Shown one piece after another: positions 44,141 through 55,140 of a stretch of 64,000 bases of DNA. The DNA is taken from the NCBI GenBank assembly GCA_963575745.1, contig CAUYUJ010001692.1, forward strand, positions 424,001 to 488,000, read 5' to 3'. A program made the position numbers and the translations under genes. This DNA is from Prorocentrum cordatum. Lineage: Eukaryota > Sar > Dinophyceae > Prorocentrales > Prorocentraceae. Every line of letters begins with the position of its first letter. The stretch's first letter is position 1. The notes below the pieces were generated by a model. The model ran no database searches. It was not told the origin of the DNA and worked only from the letters and a program-made list of their open reading frames with translations.

Positions 44141-44704
44141 GTGGCAGGAAACACACAAACATACTTCGACTATGGCTCATCGATGGAGAATATTTGGGAA
44201 TATCTGGAAAGCAAAGGGCGCAAACTCAATTTTGAGCGCCCATCCCTGGACGGGGCGGAAAAGAGAAAGGGTCAGTTGGCTCAGAGACAAAGTGGGGCTA
44301 AGCTCAAGCCACCGGCACAGCCGGCGGGCGGATCTGCCCCTCTCGAGACTAAGCAGACTCCGCGCTTTGAAGGGCCTCAGGAACCCAAACCTCCGCCTCC
44401 GATGCCCGCCAGACCCCCCGCGCCTCCAGTTCCAGGGGGCCAGAGGGACATGGCGGCTGATGAGCCCAACAATGAGCAACAGGAAGAGGAATTGCCCCCT
44501 GCGGCCCCGCCGGCAGGGGGCGGGAATCGTTGGGAAGCTTTGTCGGATAATGTGGCGACGCCGCCCATTCCTCCTCCTGCACCGGCCCCTAAAGCAGCGG
44601 CAAAGGAACGGGGGGGCAGTCAGGCTCCAACGAGGGCGCCTAAGGCGCTGCCGCTGGGCATGCGTAATCCCCCCCTCCTCCTCCTGGATGGGCCCCGTCT
44701 TTAA
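44141..44704 (+). CDS. Accessory ORF, proline-rich
   Basis: 187 residues beginning 12 bp after the previous stop. An N-terminal 60 residues of mixed composition is followed by a Pro/Ala-rich, probably disordered tail ('PKPPPPMPARPPAPPVPGGQ'). Hairpin 44312 codes 'PPAQPAGG' at the border. It may be the C-terminal extension of the same original protein. Unassigned. Confidence 0.35.
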   Translation: MAGNTQTYFDYGSSMENIWEYLESKGRKLNFERPSLDGAEKRKGQLAQRQSGAKLKPPAQPAGGSAPLETKQTPRFEGPQEPKPPPPMPARPPAPPVPGGQRDMAADEPNNEQQEEELPPAAPPAGGGNRWEALSDNVATPPIPPPAPAPKAAAKERGGSQAPTRAPKALPLGMRNPPLLLLDGPRL

Positions 44705-45819
44705 CGGGGGGGCCATCTCCTACGACAGCACGCGCACCGGCCGCTCAGAGCCCAAGGGATCTACCTCCCAGACCTCCTCCGAGGGATCCGCCGAGATTGG
44801 ATTCCCAACGCAATGAACGGGAGGCTGCTTCACAATCAGAGGTTAAACCAAGGCATTTTGATGCGGTTGAAGCAGACCCGAAATTCATGGGGGCATTTGT
44901 CTCGGAATCGCTCGGATCTCTTCACTTCGACCCCCCTGAGCCCCCATCCAGAATAGACTGAAGGGTTTGCAAGACTGATAAATTCTGCTATTGCAGACGA
45001 GTTATGTCGGATTGATTTGACGTTGTTGAAGGGGGGCACTGCGGTCGATGATCCTATAGCAGAAGTTACTAAGTTATCAACTCTTCTTTTGTGAATGCAC
45101 TTCGGGCCGCAATCGAGCCGAACGCATCTGTCGCTTCGCAATGAAATTACGTTCCCTTGTCGAATGAGCCCCGGGCGCACCGGCAATGGCCACGTTCGGG
45201 AACTCACGGTCGAAGAAGCAAATTTTCTGAGGATGACATGCGAACTTGGGCGCATCGCCACCTGAATTAGGCACGAGAAGGATAAATTAACCATCTGAGT
45301 ATTCACTGCCCTACAATAATTGAGCCTATTGTACGCGCAATTTCCTTCAGCTTCGGTGCCCGGAGTTCCCTCATACCGAGGAAGTTCAAAATGCGAAAAT
45401 GATTCCCGACCCCTAGGCGCCAAACGGCACAGCCGGGGCCAATGTCGGCGGGGGGGGGGGGGGGCGCGGGCCCCTGCGGTTGCAGGACCTCCCGACAAAG
45501 AGGATGGCGGGTTGGATGCAGATGATGCGAAGACGGGAAGGGATCCAAACGATAATGGACTATGGTTTCCATTCCCGGGGAGCAGCATCTCTTGGTGCGC
45601 GGAGATGGTGTAGATGTGGACGCAAGTTCTGCTTGAGTATTTATTCTTGCGCGTGAGTGCCCCGCCAACGCCTGACCATAAACAGCTCCGCCCTGAGGAG
45701 CAAGACCTTCCAGGTCGGGTTAGGAATGTTGGCCATGCGACATTGAATATTGACGGGGAAACCCTCTGTACCTCGCATCGCTGCAGCGAGCGAACAATCG
45801 AGAGGGAACGGGCCACGAG
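44705..45819 (+). other. Accessory region, no ORF recognised
   Basis: Contains a G12-14 run near 45449-45463 and hairpin 45425. A 364-residue minus frame crosses it but looks like an antisense artefact. Confidence 0.4.
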
Positions 45820-46440
45820 GTGCGAAACCAGATTATTGGGGCCCACAGAGCTGGTCTGGCACCCTCGCACATTGCGGCTGTTCGTGGGCGTTCTTATAAC
45901 ACGATCAAGGACAACGCGCGATCGGTGCAAGGCACTATAGTTGCGATGCTCGGTGAAATAGAAACAGAAGATTTCGAGGCTGCGCTTAAGTTTCTGAACT
46001 CAGAGTTTGATTCGGATGACCGACCAGACTCTCTTCCACAGGAGGTCTATAACGCACTCATTCCATTAGTAATGCCGAGTGACGCTGCCGGTGCAGCCGA
46101 GGAAGCGGAGGCAGAATTCCTGAATAATAATCGCGGTGCTGCCATGCTGGGAAGCTCAGAATTCTGGCGGAAGCGTAGTCATTTGTCTCACACGCAAGCA
46201 GAGTCCATAGGTGAGAGCTTGATGTGCCTGGCGAGACACTGTGCTGAGCGCGCCCGATCGTTGGGCGGATGTGTATATGTGGGTGATCTCATCCAGAAAA
46301 TGAGGACACATGGCATATCACATGCCACTGTTGCTGATGCCGTGCACGCTTGCACAATGCTGCCATCAGGAGGGATCGACGTTCGCAGTGTCCGATCTGA
46401 TGATATATCGATCATCGAAGCAACATATATATATATGTAA
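45820..46440 (+). CDS. Accessory ORF, unknown function
   Basis: 206 residues. It begins with a possible helix-turn-helix-like stretch ('RNQIIGAHRAGLAPSHIAAV', 'RGRSYNTIKDNAR'), followed by an acidic middle and an alanine-rich helical part ('MRTHGISHATVADAVHACTM'). No family recognised. It ends in a short TA repeat (ATATATATATATG) that supplies the stop. Hairpin 46089 (one mismatch) lies inside. Confidence 0.35.
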   Translation: MRNQIIGAHRAGLAPSHIAAVRGRSYNTIKDNARSVQGTIVAMLGEIETEDFEAALKFLNSEFDSDDRPDSLPQEVYNALIPLVMPSDAAGAAEEAEAEFLNNNRGAAMLGSSEFWRKRSHLSHTQAESIGESLMCLARHCAERARSLGGCVYVGDLIQKMRTHGISHATVADAVHACTMLPSGGIDVRSVRSDDISIIEATYIYM

Positions 46441-46785
46441 TCAATTGATTTCTTTCCTGAACCCCGACGCCTCACACGACGCCGTCGTCGATGAGGAAAA
46501 CGGGAACCGAGTCATTAATGTTGACAGAGCTGAAAGGGCTGCCAGGCCCATTCCACTGTCCTTTCGCGCATGCCAGGGGCACTCTTGTTCTGCTCACCAC
46601 ATTGAGCGCACGCATGCTCCTTATGAGTTTGGGATGGCGCGATGTCACGGAAACTTGCTGCACATTACGTCCATAGAGGCTATAGAGGAATCGACTCTTG
46701 GAAATGGCAGCATCAATTACCCGAGTAAGCATAAAGGACTGCAAGGCGCCAGATTACGGCATTCTCAGATTGAGACCAACCAATC

Positions 46786-47679
46786 ATGAATATCTTCCAG
46801 AGCATGCCCGGCACTTTCTTCACTGGCTCAGCCAGCGGATGGACAGCGACGATCCACCCATCAGGGCGTACCTTTCTGCTCATTCATGGGAAATTGAGGC
46901 GAATCACAATCAGGATTGGTCACCTATTATTGTTTTTGAACGGAAGAGTACTGTCTCGCCTTCGCAATCGCATCTGTCGCGATGGGACTTTTGCAACGAC
47001 AGGTGAAGCACGTTTTAATGATATTTCTCGGGCCGCACAGTTGTCAGCGATTCGTCGGGTAGACATATGCCAAGAGGCGCAGGTGCTGTGGACCTTGATC
47101 TTTTCCCAAGAGTGGTCTGTATGGGAAGTTACCTTCTCGCCTGATACAATCAGGACGTGGATTTTCTCGGATGAGGACGTAATTGAACCCAGACGATCCA
47201 TTCTCTCAGATGAAAAAGAGGACCGCGCAATGCAGAAACCGTTGAGTGATGGCGGCAAATACATTTGTGCCAACTGCCATGCTGCATGGGCAGGTTTGGG
47301 ATATTCCTTACATTGCCACGTCGTGGTCAATTGCAAATTGAATGTCACGAATGTCAGAGCAAATGATCTGCAGAAGCGGGCCGAACAGGCGCTGTCTGCT
47401 GCCCGGGCGCCACTGGGCCTCCACCCGTGTCTGGAGAACCCCCCAGCGGGAGAGAACCGGCCCAATATCATCAATCATAGGCAAAGAGCAGTGAAGAAAA
47501 GCTCTGCCGATGCCTTAGACAATCTGACCGGGGTGGAACAGCATCAACGTAAGTGGGCTCTAGATGATCTAGCTCGTAAAAAGATGGCACCGATTGTTTC
47601 GATGCCAGGGGCCGCCCCTTCATGGTGCCCCAGCAGTGCCTCGGCACAGCCGCCGGCGAGACATGAACCGTTCTTCTAA
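46786..47679 (+). CDS. Accessory ORF with a CxxC...CxH site, unknown
   Basis: 297 residues. Near 47262-47320 it reads 'GKYICANCHAAWAGLGYSLH' then C-H, a plausible small zinc knuckle. A helical, basic part and a Pro/Ser/Ala tail follow, containing hairpin 47642 ('ASAQPPAR'). The start is uncertain and the N-terminal 60 residues look unrelated to the rest. Unassigned; possibly nucleic-acid binding. Confidence 0.35.
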   Translation: MNIFQSMPGTFFTGSASGWTATIHPSGRTFLLIHGKLRRITIRIGHLLLFLNGRVLSRLRNRICRDGTFATTGEARFNDISRAAQLSAIRRVDICQEAQVLWTLIFSQEWSVWEVTFSPDTIRTWIFSDEDVIEPRRSILSDEKEDRAMQKPLSDGGKYICANCHAAWAGLGYSLHCHVVVNCKLNVTNVRANDLQKRAEQALSAARAPLGLHPCLENPPAGENRPNIINHRQRAVKKSSADALDNLTGVEQHQRKWALDDLARKKMAPIVSMPGAAPSWCPSSASAQPPARHEPFF

Positions 47680-49585
47680 TATCTTGACCCCTTAAAACTT
47701 AGATTTCTTGTTTGGTTGAAGCACAAACACGGGGAGAATGATCGTCCCGCTGCTGCCCAACTGCGGCCATCTATCTGGGCGCCCGATCTTGGCCTATATG
47801 CTCGCCCTATGAAATGTTATGCGCTTGCTGTGTTCGATTGGGGTCATGTTAGTGCAGGTCTTATGCAATCAGAGGTGGGCTGGGTTCAGTGGGAAAAAGG
47901 AACGGACGAGAGGTGAGTTGTTATTCCAACGTTGCAGATATTAGTTGACAGCTTTAGAGCTGCGAACCAAGCACTCGCAGTCACCACCCTTGAAGATCTG
48001 GATTTTCAAATGGTTGATCTTCATCGCCGGCCAAGCCGCAGCGATGAAGCTGAAACGTCGAACGGCTTTTCCAACGTATGCATTGCACAGCGTCACAAGA
48101 TGAGGATTGCAGATCGGGTTTTGTTTTTTTGACATGATTGAATCTCAATGTCTGACTGTATGGGTGGTTACAAAGACGACAACAACACGCGTGATAGATC
48201 AGAGGCCATCGAAGTCGCAGCGCAATTTGTCTTTGAATACCTAGCGACTGATCCAAACGCGAGGGAATCGGATTCAGACGTGATTCATGACGTGCCTCCA
48301 GGATCAGGAGAGCTTATAGACCAAATTTGGGATCAGCCATTCAACCGTGTCCCCGTCCACGGATCATGGGCAAGGATTCCCATAAGTGCACGCGAGGTGA
48401 TATAATTGTTCATGTATGCGGGAATTAATGTTGCCTTTCCCGGATATGAAATTCAGCGTACTCCGACATCTGATCAATCTTTGGGGATGCTTATGCTCTG
48501 GATTGTCGATTCCGATCAGCAACCGAAGCGTTCAATTTGCTTGATAACTGACCCGAAGGCTTTGGAACTGAGGTTTTTAAGACGGCACGAGGTAATTGTT
48601 CCACTATGTATGAAACTATTGTCTGCGTTAGTACGTTGGCGGATCAAACACAAAGTGTCGACATTCGTCTCGCTACTGGCCTGATTCCAATGCCGACATC
48701 GCTATCGGAATCATCAATCTCCTTAGTATGACGAGGGCGGACAACGGCACGGCCGCCTCTCCCATCGAATCAATTCATATGGGAGGACATCTCATCGCAC
48801 TGCCCCCTCCCCGTCTGCGTCTGCCGGCGCAGCCGCGCCATGTCGCGAGGCTAGATGGATCGAACCGGGCAGAGTCCGATCCTGGGCCGACGAACCCAGG
48901 ATTGAAAGAAATACACCACGCACACCGGCGGTCGCGCCCGGCGGCGGATCTCCCCGCGATGGCCGCGGCGCCGGGTCGCTCATGGACAGCATCTACGACG
49001 CCACCGCCGAGCACGGAGACATAAGTGAAACTGGAGAGATTCAAGGATATCATGTACATGTTTCTCGACATCGGGCATTTCCGGGCCACGGCGCAACGCG
49101 GCAACGGTTTAAGCTTGATGAGTGCAATGAGAAGTTTCGCCGATCTTTTGGATCGCCGAGAAATTTGCGAGCGCCCGCGCCTCTGCCTGCGCCGAAGACG
49201 AGTGTGTCGGAGAAGGGCCGGGGCAAGAATGAACAATGCCAATGAAGCCCATCAAGTGACTGGAGCACATGAAGAGAATGGCAATGGGAGGGCTCTTGGG
49301 AGTCAAAAGACCGTTGGAGAAGGCGAAGACGAAGATGCAGCGCGACACAGTCGGAGCTGAATTGTACTACGTCGCGGAGCGGATGTACCAGGTGTGCGCG
49401 GGCACTGAGACCTGAGCCCTGAGCTGAGAATCTTAACTCAGGCGGGAAACGTCGGGCTTCTCCGGCCTTCTGCCCCCGGGCACCCACCGTCGAACGGTGA
49501 GACTTTTCTTTTGGGGTTCGCTCCGGTGGTTGTGCATATGCACAGGCCTGGTGGGTGGGGATCGGGGCGGCTCTACGCATCCCGC
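47680..49585 (+). other. End of accessory region, small frames
   Basis: Frames of 66-92 residues at 47716, 47932, 48148 and 48406; the last two abut exactly (stop at 48403-48405, ATG at 48406) and were probably one protein. No domain recognised. Hairpins at 48745, 48824 and 49343. Confidence 0.4.
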
Positions 49586-49600
49586 GGCGGGGGGAGACAA
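49586..49600 (+). promoter_or_regulatory. Polypurine tract candidate
   Basis: GGCGGGGGGAGACAA directly before the TG of the 3' LTR. This is the expected place for the plus-strand primer of an LTR retrotransposon. Confidence 0.6.
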
Positions 49601-49896
49601 TGCGCCCCTTCGCACCACCTGGTTCCTGCGCTTCTCACCCACGCTTGCTTTGCTTGCACTGACCGCTTCTTTTCTTGACATGGATAATACCTGGAGCTGT
49701 TTGGCTCGGGTGTGACAGAGAAGGAACGCGCCCGCGCGCGGCCGCGCGCATCGGCCGGCGGGCCGGTTTCCTCCCTTCAAGGTTGCATAGGTTGCATGCT
49801 TAACGGCAATCTCATTTATTGCCCATGTCTTCTGTGAAGCCCATTGACTATGGGGCATCATCGGGACATGCTGCAGGGATGACGAATATCCAGGCA
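49601..49896 (+). repeat. 3' LTR
   Basis: Starts TG and ends CA. Matches 24219-24490 at roughly 87% by eye. It carries about 23 extra bases near 49828-49850, between two CCCAT words, that the 5' copy lacks. Confidence 0.85.
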
Positions 49897-49922
49897 AAAG
49901 ACTAAAAAGGAATGCTGAGACA

Positions 49923-50138
49923 GGCGGGAACCTTACACCCGTCTTTCTCCAGACAGCGCTCCACGCTGCCAACGAAGGCATCGATCTTGACATGTGTCTC
50001 AATTGGCACGCGAACCTGGAACCCGAAGAATTCAGGAATCGTGCGGCTTTGGGATACCTACTGCGTGATATAGCCGCACAACAAGTAGCCCCGGTGGGTG
50101 CCACCTCGATTTTCCCTGGAGCGGGCACCTGCTTCTAG
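49923..50138 (+). other. Possible exon or gene remnant
   Basis: A 72-codon frame ending in TAG with balanced composition ('LTPVFLQTALHAANEGIDLD', 'NLEPEEFRNRAALGYLLRDI'), unlike the biased frames around it. There is no ATG at its left end, so it would be an internal or terminal exon, or a fragment. No family recognised. It lies 27 bp beyond the 3' LTR. Confidence 0.3.
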
Positions 50139-50397
50139 GAGTGGCGCGCTGCCGTTTTCAGTCGGAGAGACACCGCCTGCATCAGCCTCGTGGTTCCTCC
50201 CGCCTCCAAAGCTCAAAATTCGAACAGCTCGTCGTCGTTCACCTGGTCGAAGGGATGACACTCCTCGTCCGTGGTACTTCGACGCACCATGTCGACTGCC
50301 GTGTGCTGCGCACCTTGTATTCGGTGGTCTCCGATACTGCCAGATGACCTCTTAGCGAGGCTTCGTGTGATCGAAGAGTAGTGTCAACAGCCAGGGG

Positions 50398-50445
50398 AGG
50401 AGGAGGAGGAGGAGGAGGAGGAGGAGGAGGAGGAGGAAGAGGTTG
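50398..50445. repeat. (GGA)n microsatellite
   Basis: About 16 GGA/GAG units. Confidence 0.9.
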
Positions 50446-50689
50446 AGGAGGCGGCGGGGACGGGACACCGACGGGACGCGGCCGCTGATAAACCCCCCCG
50501 CCGCCCGACCCCCGAGACCCCCGACCCTCCTCCCTAGTCGTTTTCCCCCTCCGGCAGGACGCCAGGGGCGCGGTGCGGCCGTGGCCTGCTTTGGAGGCGC
50601 GCGCCCTCCGCCGCCCACTGTGCCGGGGGACGCTGGCTGCCCACGCGCAGCCAAAACGGGGGGGGGCCAGCAGGGCTGCTCGCGGTCTG

Positions 50690-50820
50690 CTTGGGTCCGA
50701 TCCGATCCCCGTATATTGATTTCGGTGTTGGTCCTGTCCGATCCGACGTGGACCGGGTCCTTCTCCCGCCTGCCGGGACCGATGCCGATCCGAGCCCCCA
50801 CGCGATCCGATCATATTCCG
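50690..50820. repeat. TCCGA-rich dispersed repeat
   Basis: GGGTCCGATCCGATCCCCG and related words, similar to 10283-10345 and 11270-11345. Confidence 0.55.
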
Positions 50821-51768
50821 GTTTGATGTTGCGACCCCGTTCAGTTTAGGCGCGTTCCGTCCGACCCTTCCTTGGCGGGGCGGTGGATGGATCCCGCTGA
50901 AAGCAATCCCCGTTGGGTTCGGTGGGCCACCCCGCCAAGGTCACTACGTAGGGTCTGTCTTTCCTTGCCGGGCCCCTGGCCAGGCTTGTCCGCTTGCGGT
51001 TGTTTTCCCTCCCCTCCTCCTTGTCCTCCTGTTGCCTCCTCTTCTGCTCGTTGTTTCTCTCCGTTTCCTTTCCCCTTGCTCCTTGCCTGCTGTCTCCGCC
51101 TGGCCCCTCTCCTGCCTGCCCGCCCGCTTCGCTGGCCCTGGCCTCCCGCCTGGGCGTTCGTCGTCTTCTGCCTGCTTCTCCCCTGCTCGTCCCCTTCCGC
51201 TGTGCAGCACAGCCTGCCCGGGACTTGCGTGGCGGCATGTAGGGCTTCGGCGGGTTGTGGGGCCGCGACACTCCTCGGTGCAAGCGGTCTGTCTACCGGT
51301 CTGGTCCAGCCCTCTAGGTCTTCATTGGTCATCGTACGTTTGCACTGGTTGTTTCAGGTGTTCTCGCCTCGGGACGCTTTCCAGTGTGCGTCTCGCCGAG
51401 AGCGTCCCGTGAGTGCTTGAGTCGTGCCGAACGGCCGCTCGAGGCATGAGTTATGGCTCGAAAGCAAGGTCTCCAACGTTGTGAACAGTTGTTTAAGTAG
51501 TTGTTTCACAGTTTTCGGTGTCCTGGGGCCCTCGCCGCCCCCCCGGGCCGTCAGATATCGACTGGGGAAGAAATGCAGGCCCTAGGGCAGCAGTCGGGGC
51601 TTCGGGGGCCTGTGTGTGTGTTCAAAGCGAACCATACATCGGTGAATTATCCAGCTGCCTGCATCAAGGCACACCACATGCCTGCCCAGCATTCTGGGTG
51701 GCGACTGTTCGAGGTGGTACGGGAGTCCGTAAAGTGTGACACCTCGTGTTGCCATGTGTGGGAGAGCC
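50821..51768. other. No gene recognised
   Basis: Pyrimidine-rich stretch at 51000-51190; otherwise unassigned frames on both strands. Confidence 0.5.
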
Positions 51769-51837
<69 letters not shown>

Positions 51838-52603
51838 GTGATGGTGATGATGATGATGATGGTGATGCTGATACTGATGATGGTGATGAGGATATTTTGA
51901 TGATGAGGATGAGGTTGCGGATGCGGATGATGAGGATTATGAGGATTAGGATAAGGATGAGGATGATGATACATATTAGGATGAATTTGAGGATGAGGAT
52001 GATGAGTCTGATGTTGATGATGATAATGAAGGTGAAGCTGAGGATGGTGGTGGTGATGAGGATGAGGATGACGACGAGGATGAGGATGAGGTCGATGATG
52101 ACGATGCTGATGATGATGGTGATGCTGATGGCGGTGGTGATGGTGATGGTGATGATGATGCTGCTGGTGATGATGATGCTGATGGCGGTAATGAAGATGA
52201 GGATGATGATAATCGGGATGAGGACGAGTAGTTATGATGATGAACATTATATTGATGATGCTGTTGGTGGTGATGATGCTGATGGTGGTGATGGTGTTGT
52301 TGATGCTGCTGATGATGATGACGAGGAGGAGGAGGACGACCAGGATGATAATCACCATGACAATGATCATGGCCATGATCACGGTTGCAATTATCATCAT
52401 GATCAATGTCATAACCATGTTGATGGTGATGATGTTTATGACACGGGTGAGGACGGTGATGATGTTGACGACGACGACAACGACGTTGACGATGATGTTG
52501 ATGGTGATTATGTTGATGTTGATGTTCCCGATGATGGTGATGACGATCAGGATGATGAGGATTTTGATGTTGATGCTAATGCTGATGTTCATGATGTTGA
52601 TGC

Positions 52604-52635
<32 letters not shown>

Positions 52636-52654
52636 GTGATGGTGGTGGTGGTGG

Positions 52655-52698
<44 letters not shown>

Positions 52699-52708
52699 CT
52701 GATGGTGA
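51769..52708. repeat. GAT trinucleotide array with hexamer variants
   Basis: About 940 bp of GATGAT with GAC, GGT and GCT variants; pure (GAT)n at both ends (51769-51835 and 52605-52700). It gives Asp-, Met- and Ile/His-rich frames in the six readings, including a 527-residue plus frame, none of which is credible as a gene. Confidence 0.95.
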
Positions 52709-52757
52709 CGACCATCACACATCTCGTTTTCGTTGCGTACGGAGTTCTCATGGAGCC

Positions 52758-53275
52758 CATTTCAGTGGAGCTGTCCTGGCGCCCTCTCGGATTGTCTTGG
52801 GGCTCGCTTGGGCCTTCTCGGGGCTCTTTCTGCAGAGTGGGAATTGTCTTTGGGCCGTCTCTAGGTCGTCTTGGGGCCGTCTGGGGCTGCGGACGAGATT
52901 TCTGAGGCCGTATTGGGTTTATCTAGCCGTGTTACAGACAGTTTCGGCCATCATGGCGTCTTTTTGGGCTTTGTTCGGACCCTCGTGGGGGCCTCTTGGG
53001 TCATCTTGGGGCCATCTAGTACGCCTCTTTGTCCGTCTTGAGCTGCTGGAAGGCCGGAACATAACACTTCGGACATCGTCATAAACCATACGCTGCTTAG
53101 GGTTTCTCGAGGCCCTCTTGAACCGTCTTGGAGGCCTTTTGGGCAGTCTCGAGGCCATATCAAGTATCGTGGGGCCATCTGAGGCGACCTTTGCGGCCAT
53201 GGCGGCCTGTCTTGGCCGTCTTGGAAGCCATCTTGGGCTTCTAGCACGCTTTTGGAGAGCACCATGGCGGCGTCT
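52758..53275 (+). repeat. TTGGGGCC-type irregular repeats, second locus
   Basis: GTCTTGGGGCCGTCTGGGGC, GGCCATCTTGG-like words at about 15-bp spacing, with a unique interruption (about 53048-53100). Same style and word set as 40775-41400. Confidence 0.75.
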
Positions 53276-55044
53276 GCCGCCCAGTGAGCCTCGGGAGGGG
53301 GGGCGATGCATGCAACAGTCTACTGGGAGAGGGGAGGGGGCCCTGAGAAGATTAGGTCATAGACATCCAGCCAGACAGCACTTGGCATTCTACCACGACT
53401 CAGCGTGCCAGGGGGCACGGTGGCGGATCCCAGGGTCAGGGTCGGAGTACGATCGGACAGAATTCGGCCACCATGCTGGCGCGCAAAGGAACGGGATGAG
53501 TGGGAAGATGTGGAGAAAGCTAGCCGGCGCTAAGTACGCACGTGCAATAAAAACGTGAGGGTCGGCAGGCTCAAGCTTCCTCAGGTCTTCCCCTGTCGCT
53601 CCTCGTTGGCCTGGGCGCAGCTGAGGCGCAAAAGGAGGCGTTGTTTTCTATCTACTTCTGCTTCACCCAGGTCTCCGTCGGATTGATGATGGTTGGAATC
53701 CTGTATTTTTCCGTCGATTTCTGCACACATTGGGAAGCTTTCGGGCCCATGGGCAGTACGAAGCGGTTCCGGGACGAGAAGTTGCCTCCAGGAATGGGGT
53801 CGAGAAAGCAGTCGGGGATCGCTAAAGGTGTCTTTGGCCCAAGGTGTGTCAGATATTTTGAGGGGGGCCCAGGCGGCCTCAAAGGCATCTTTGACGAGGC
53901 CTGCGTAGAGAGCGCCAGATGCTCAAACACGGCGCGAAGTTTTGGGACACCTGGAGCCAGAGACATTTGTGTGAATCCGGGGCTTTGGGGCATGCTGATT
54001 CAACAAATTAGTCCCTCAGAGATTCGGGTACTTAATCGGTGCCTCTCTGAAGGGGGTGGTGCGAGTGGAGCGGCTTGTGTCTGGTCATCAGACGGCGTCA
54101 CGATCTCAACGCCGCTCTTCAACTCTCACTCAAGCTCCACCGACTCTTGTTGCCCTTCTTTAGCAAGATCATGACCTGCGCACGTTTCACGACTCGCACG
54201 CGACCAACACATATTTCTGATATTCGTCGTGAGATCCGCATCACGTCGAAGCAGCAATGCGCTACTCGAGAGACGGTTTCAGTTTTTGGATCGCCCCTTT
54301 ACATCTTGACACACACCATTCTTTCTTCAACGTCGTACGCGTAGATCGCCCACGCCTCTCTCTGGTCCACTGTTTCCGACACTGGGGACACAGCCCGCAG
54401 TTTTCCTTCGCTGCTGCTGGCCTCGCACTCTCCTCTGCTGCCTTCGTGATGCCTGGGTTCGGCGCCTCTGCGTGGGAGTGTGAACTGCGCTCCTGCCGTA
54501 TATTCCTCTCAGCTGCACCCGCCATCAGGCTGCTGTTGCATCAAGTCGGATCCGCGCCCACTTTTGCGTTGGCTCATCATTGGATAAGTTTATGGCACCG
54601 CGTCCGACGGGGTGGGTTTGTCCAGCAGTGGGCTCAATGGCAAGGCGCTTCTGTCGCGAGGCAAATTCACAACGAAGTCGGGCTGGAACTATTTCATTGT
54701 CTCGACAAGGACACGCTGCTGGGTTCCTGTCCAACCCTCGGCGAAGCAACTCCCCGGCGCCGCAGACACAGGCACCGAGGCGGTGATCATATTTTTGTCA
54801 GTATCAGCGGCCTCGACGTCCACCAGTGTCCAACCGATACTTCAAGTGTGTGCGTGCGTATTTGGCCAGTCCACCACCTGAAACGCTGGTGGAAATTGAT
54901 ATGTTCGAGAGTGGCTCGTTCTTGCACTCGCGATGGTGCCGTTACCATGCCTGTGGGGGAGGGAGGCAAATACGTGTTCGTACGATTTGCTTTCCGACTG
55001 CCTACGCCGCGTCGCTGCGCGCGTGCCCGTGACGCCATGATGTT
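53276..55044. other. No assignable gene; two plus-strand frames
   Basis: Frames of 177 residues (53641-54174) and about 260 residues (54257-55040, before running into GT repeats) have moderate composition but no recognised domain. They could be exonic or chance. Confidence 0.4.
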
Positions 55045-55140
55045 TGTATCTGTGGTGCTGTGTGTATGTTCGTGTGTATGTGTGTGTGTGTGTGTGGCGT
55101 GGGGTGGTGTGTGTGTGGTGTGTGTGTGTGTGTTATCTCT
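55045..55140. repeat. GT-rich tract
   Basis: Interrupted (GT)n with GGGGTGGTGTG words. Confidence 0.85.

Noticed and set aside
44836-45930. 364-residue minus-strand frame inside the retroelement
   Set aside because: Antisense to the element, no recognisable domain, and crosses a G run; probably chance.
51501-53084. 527-residue plus-strand frame with poly-Asp and poly-Met runs
   Set aside because: Direct product of the GAT array running into the TTGGGGCC repeats.
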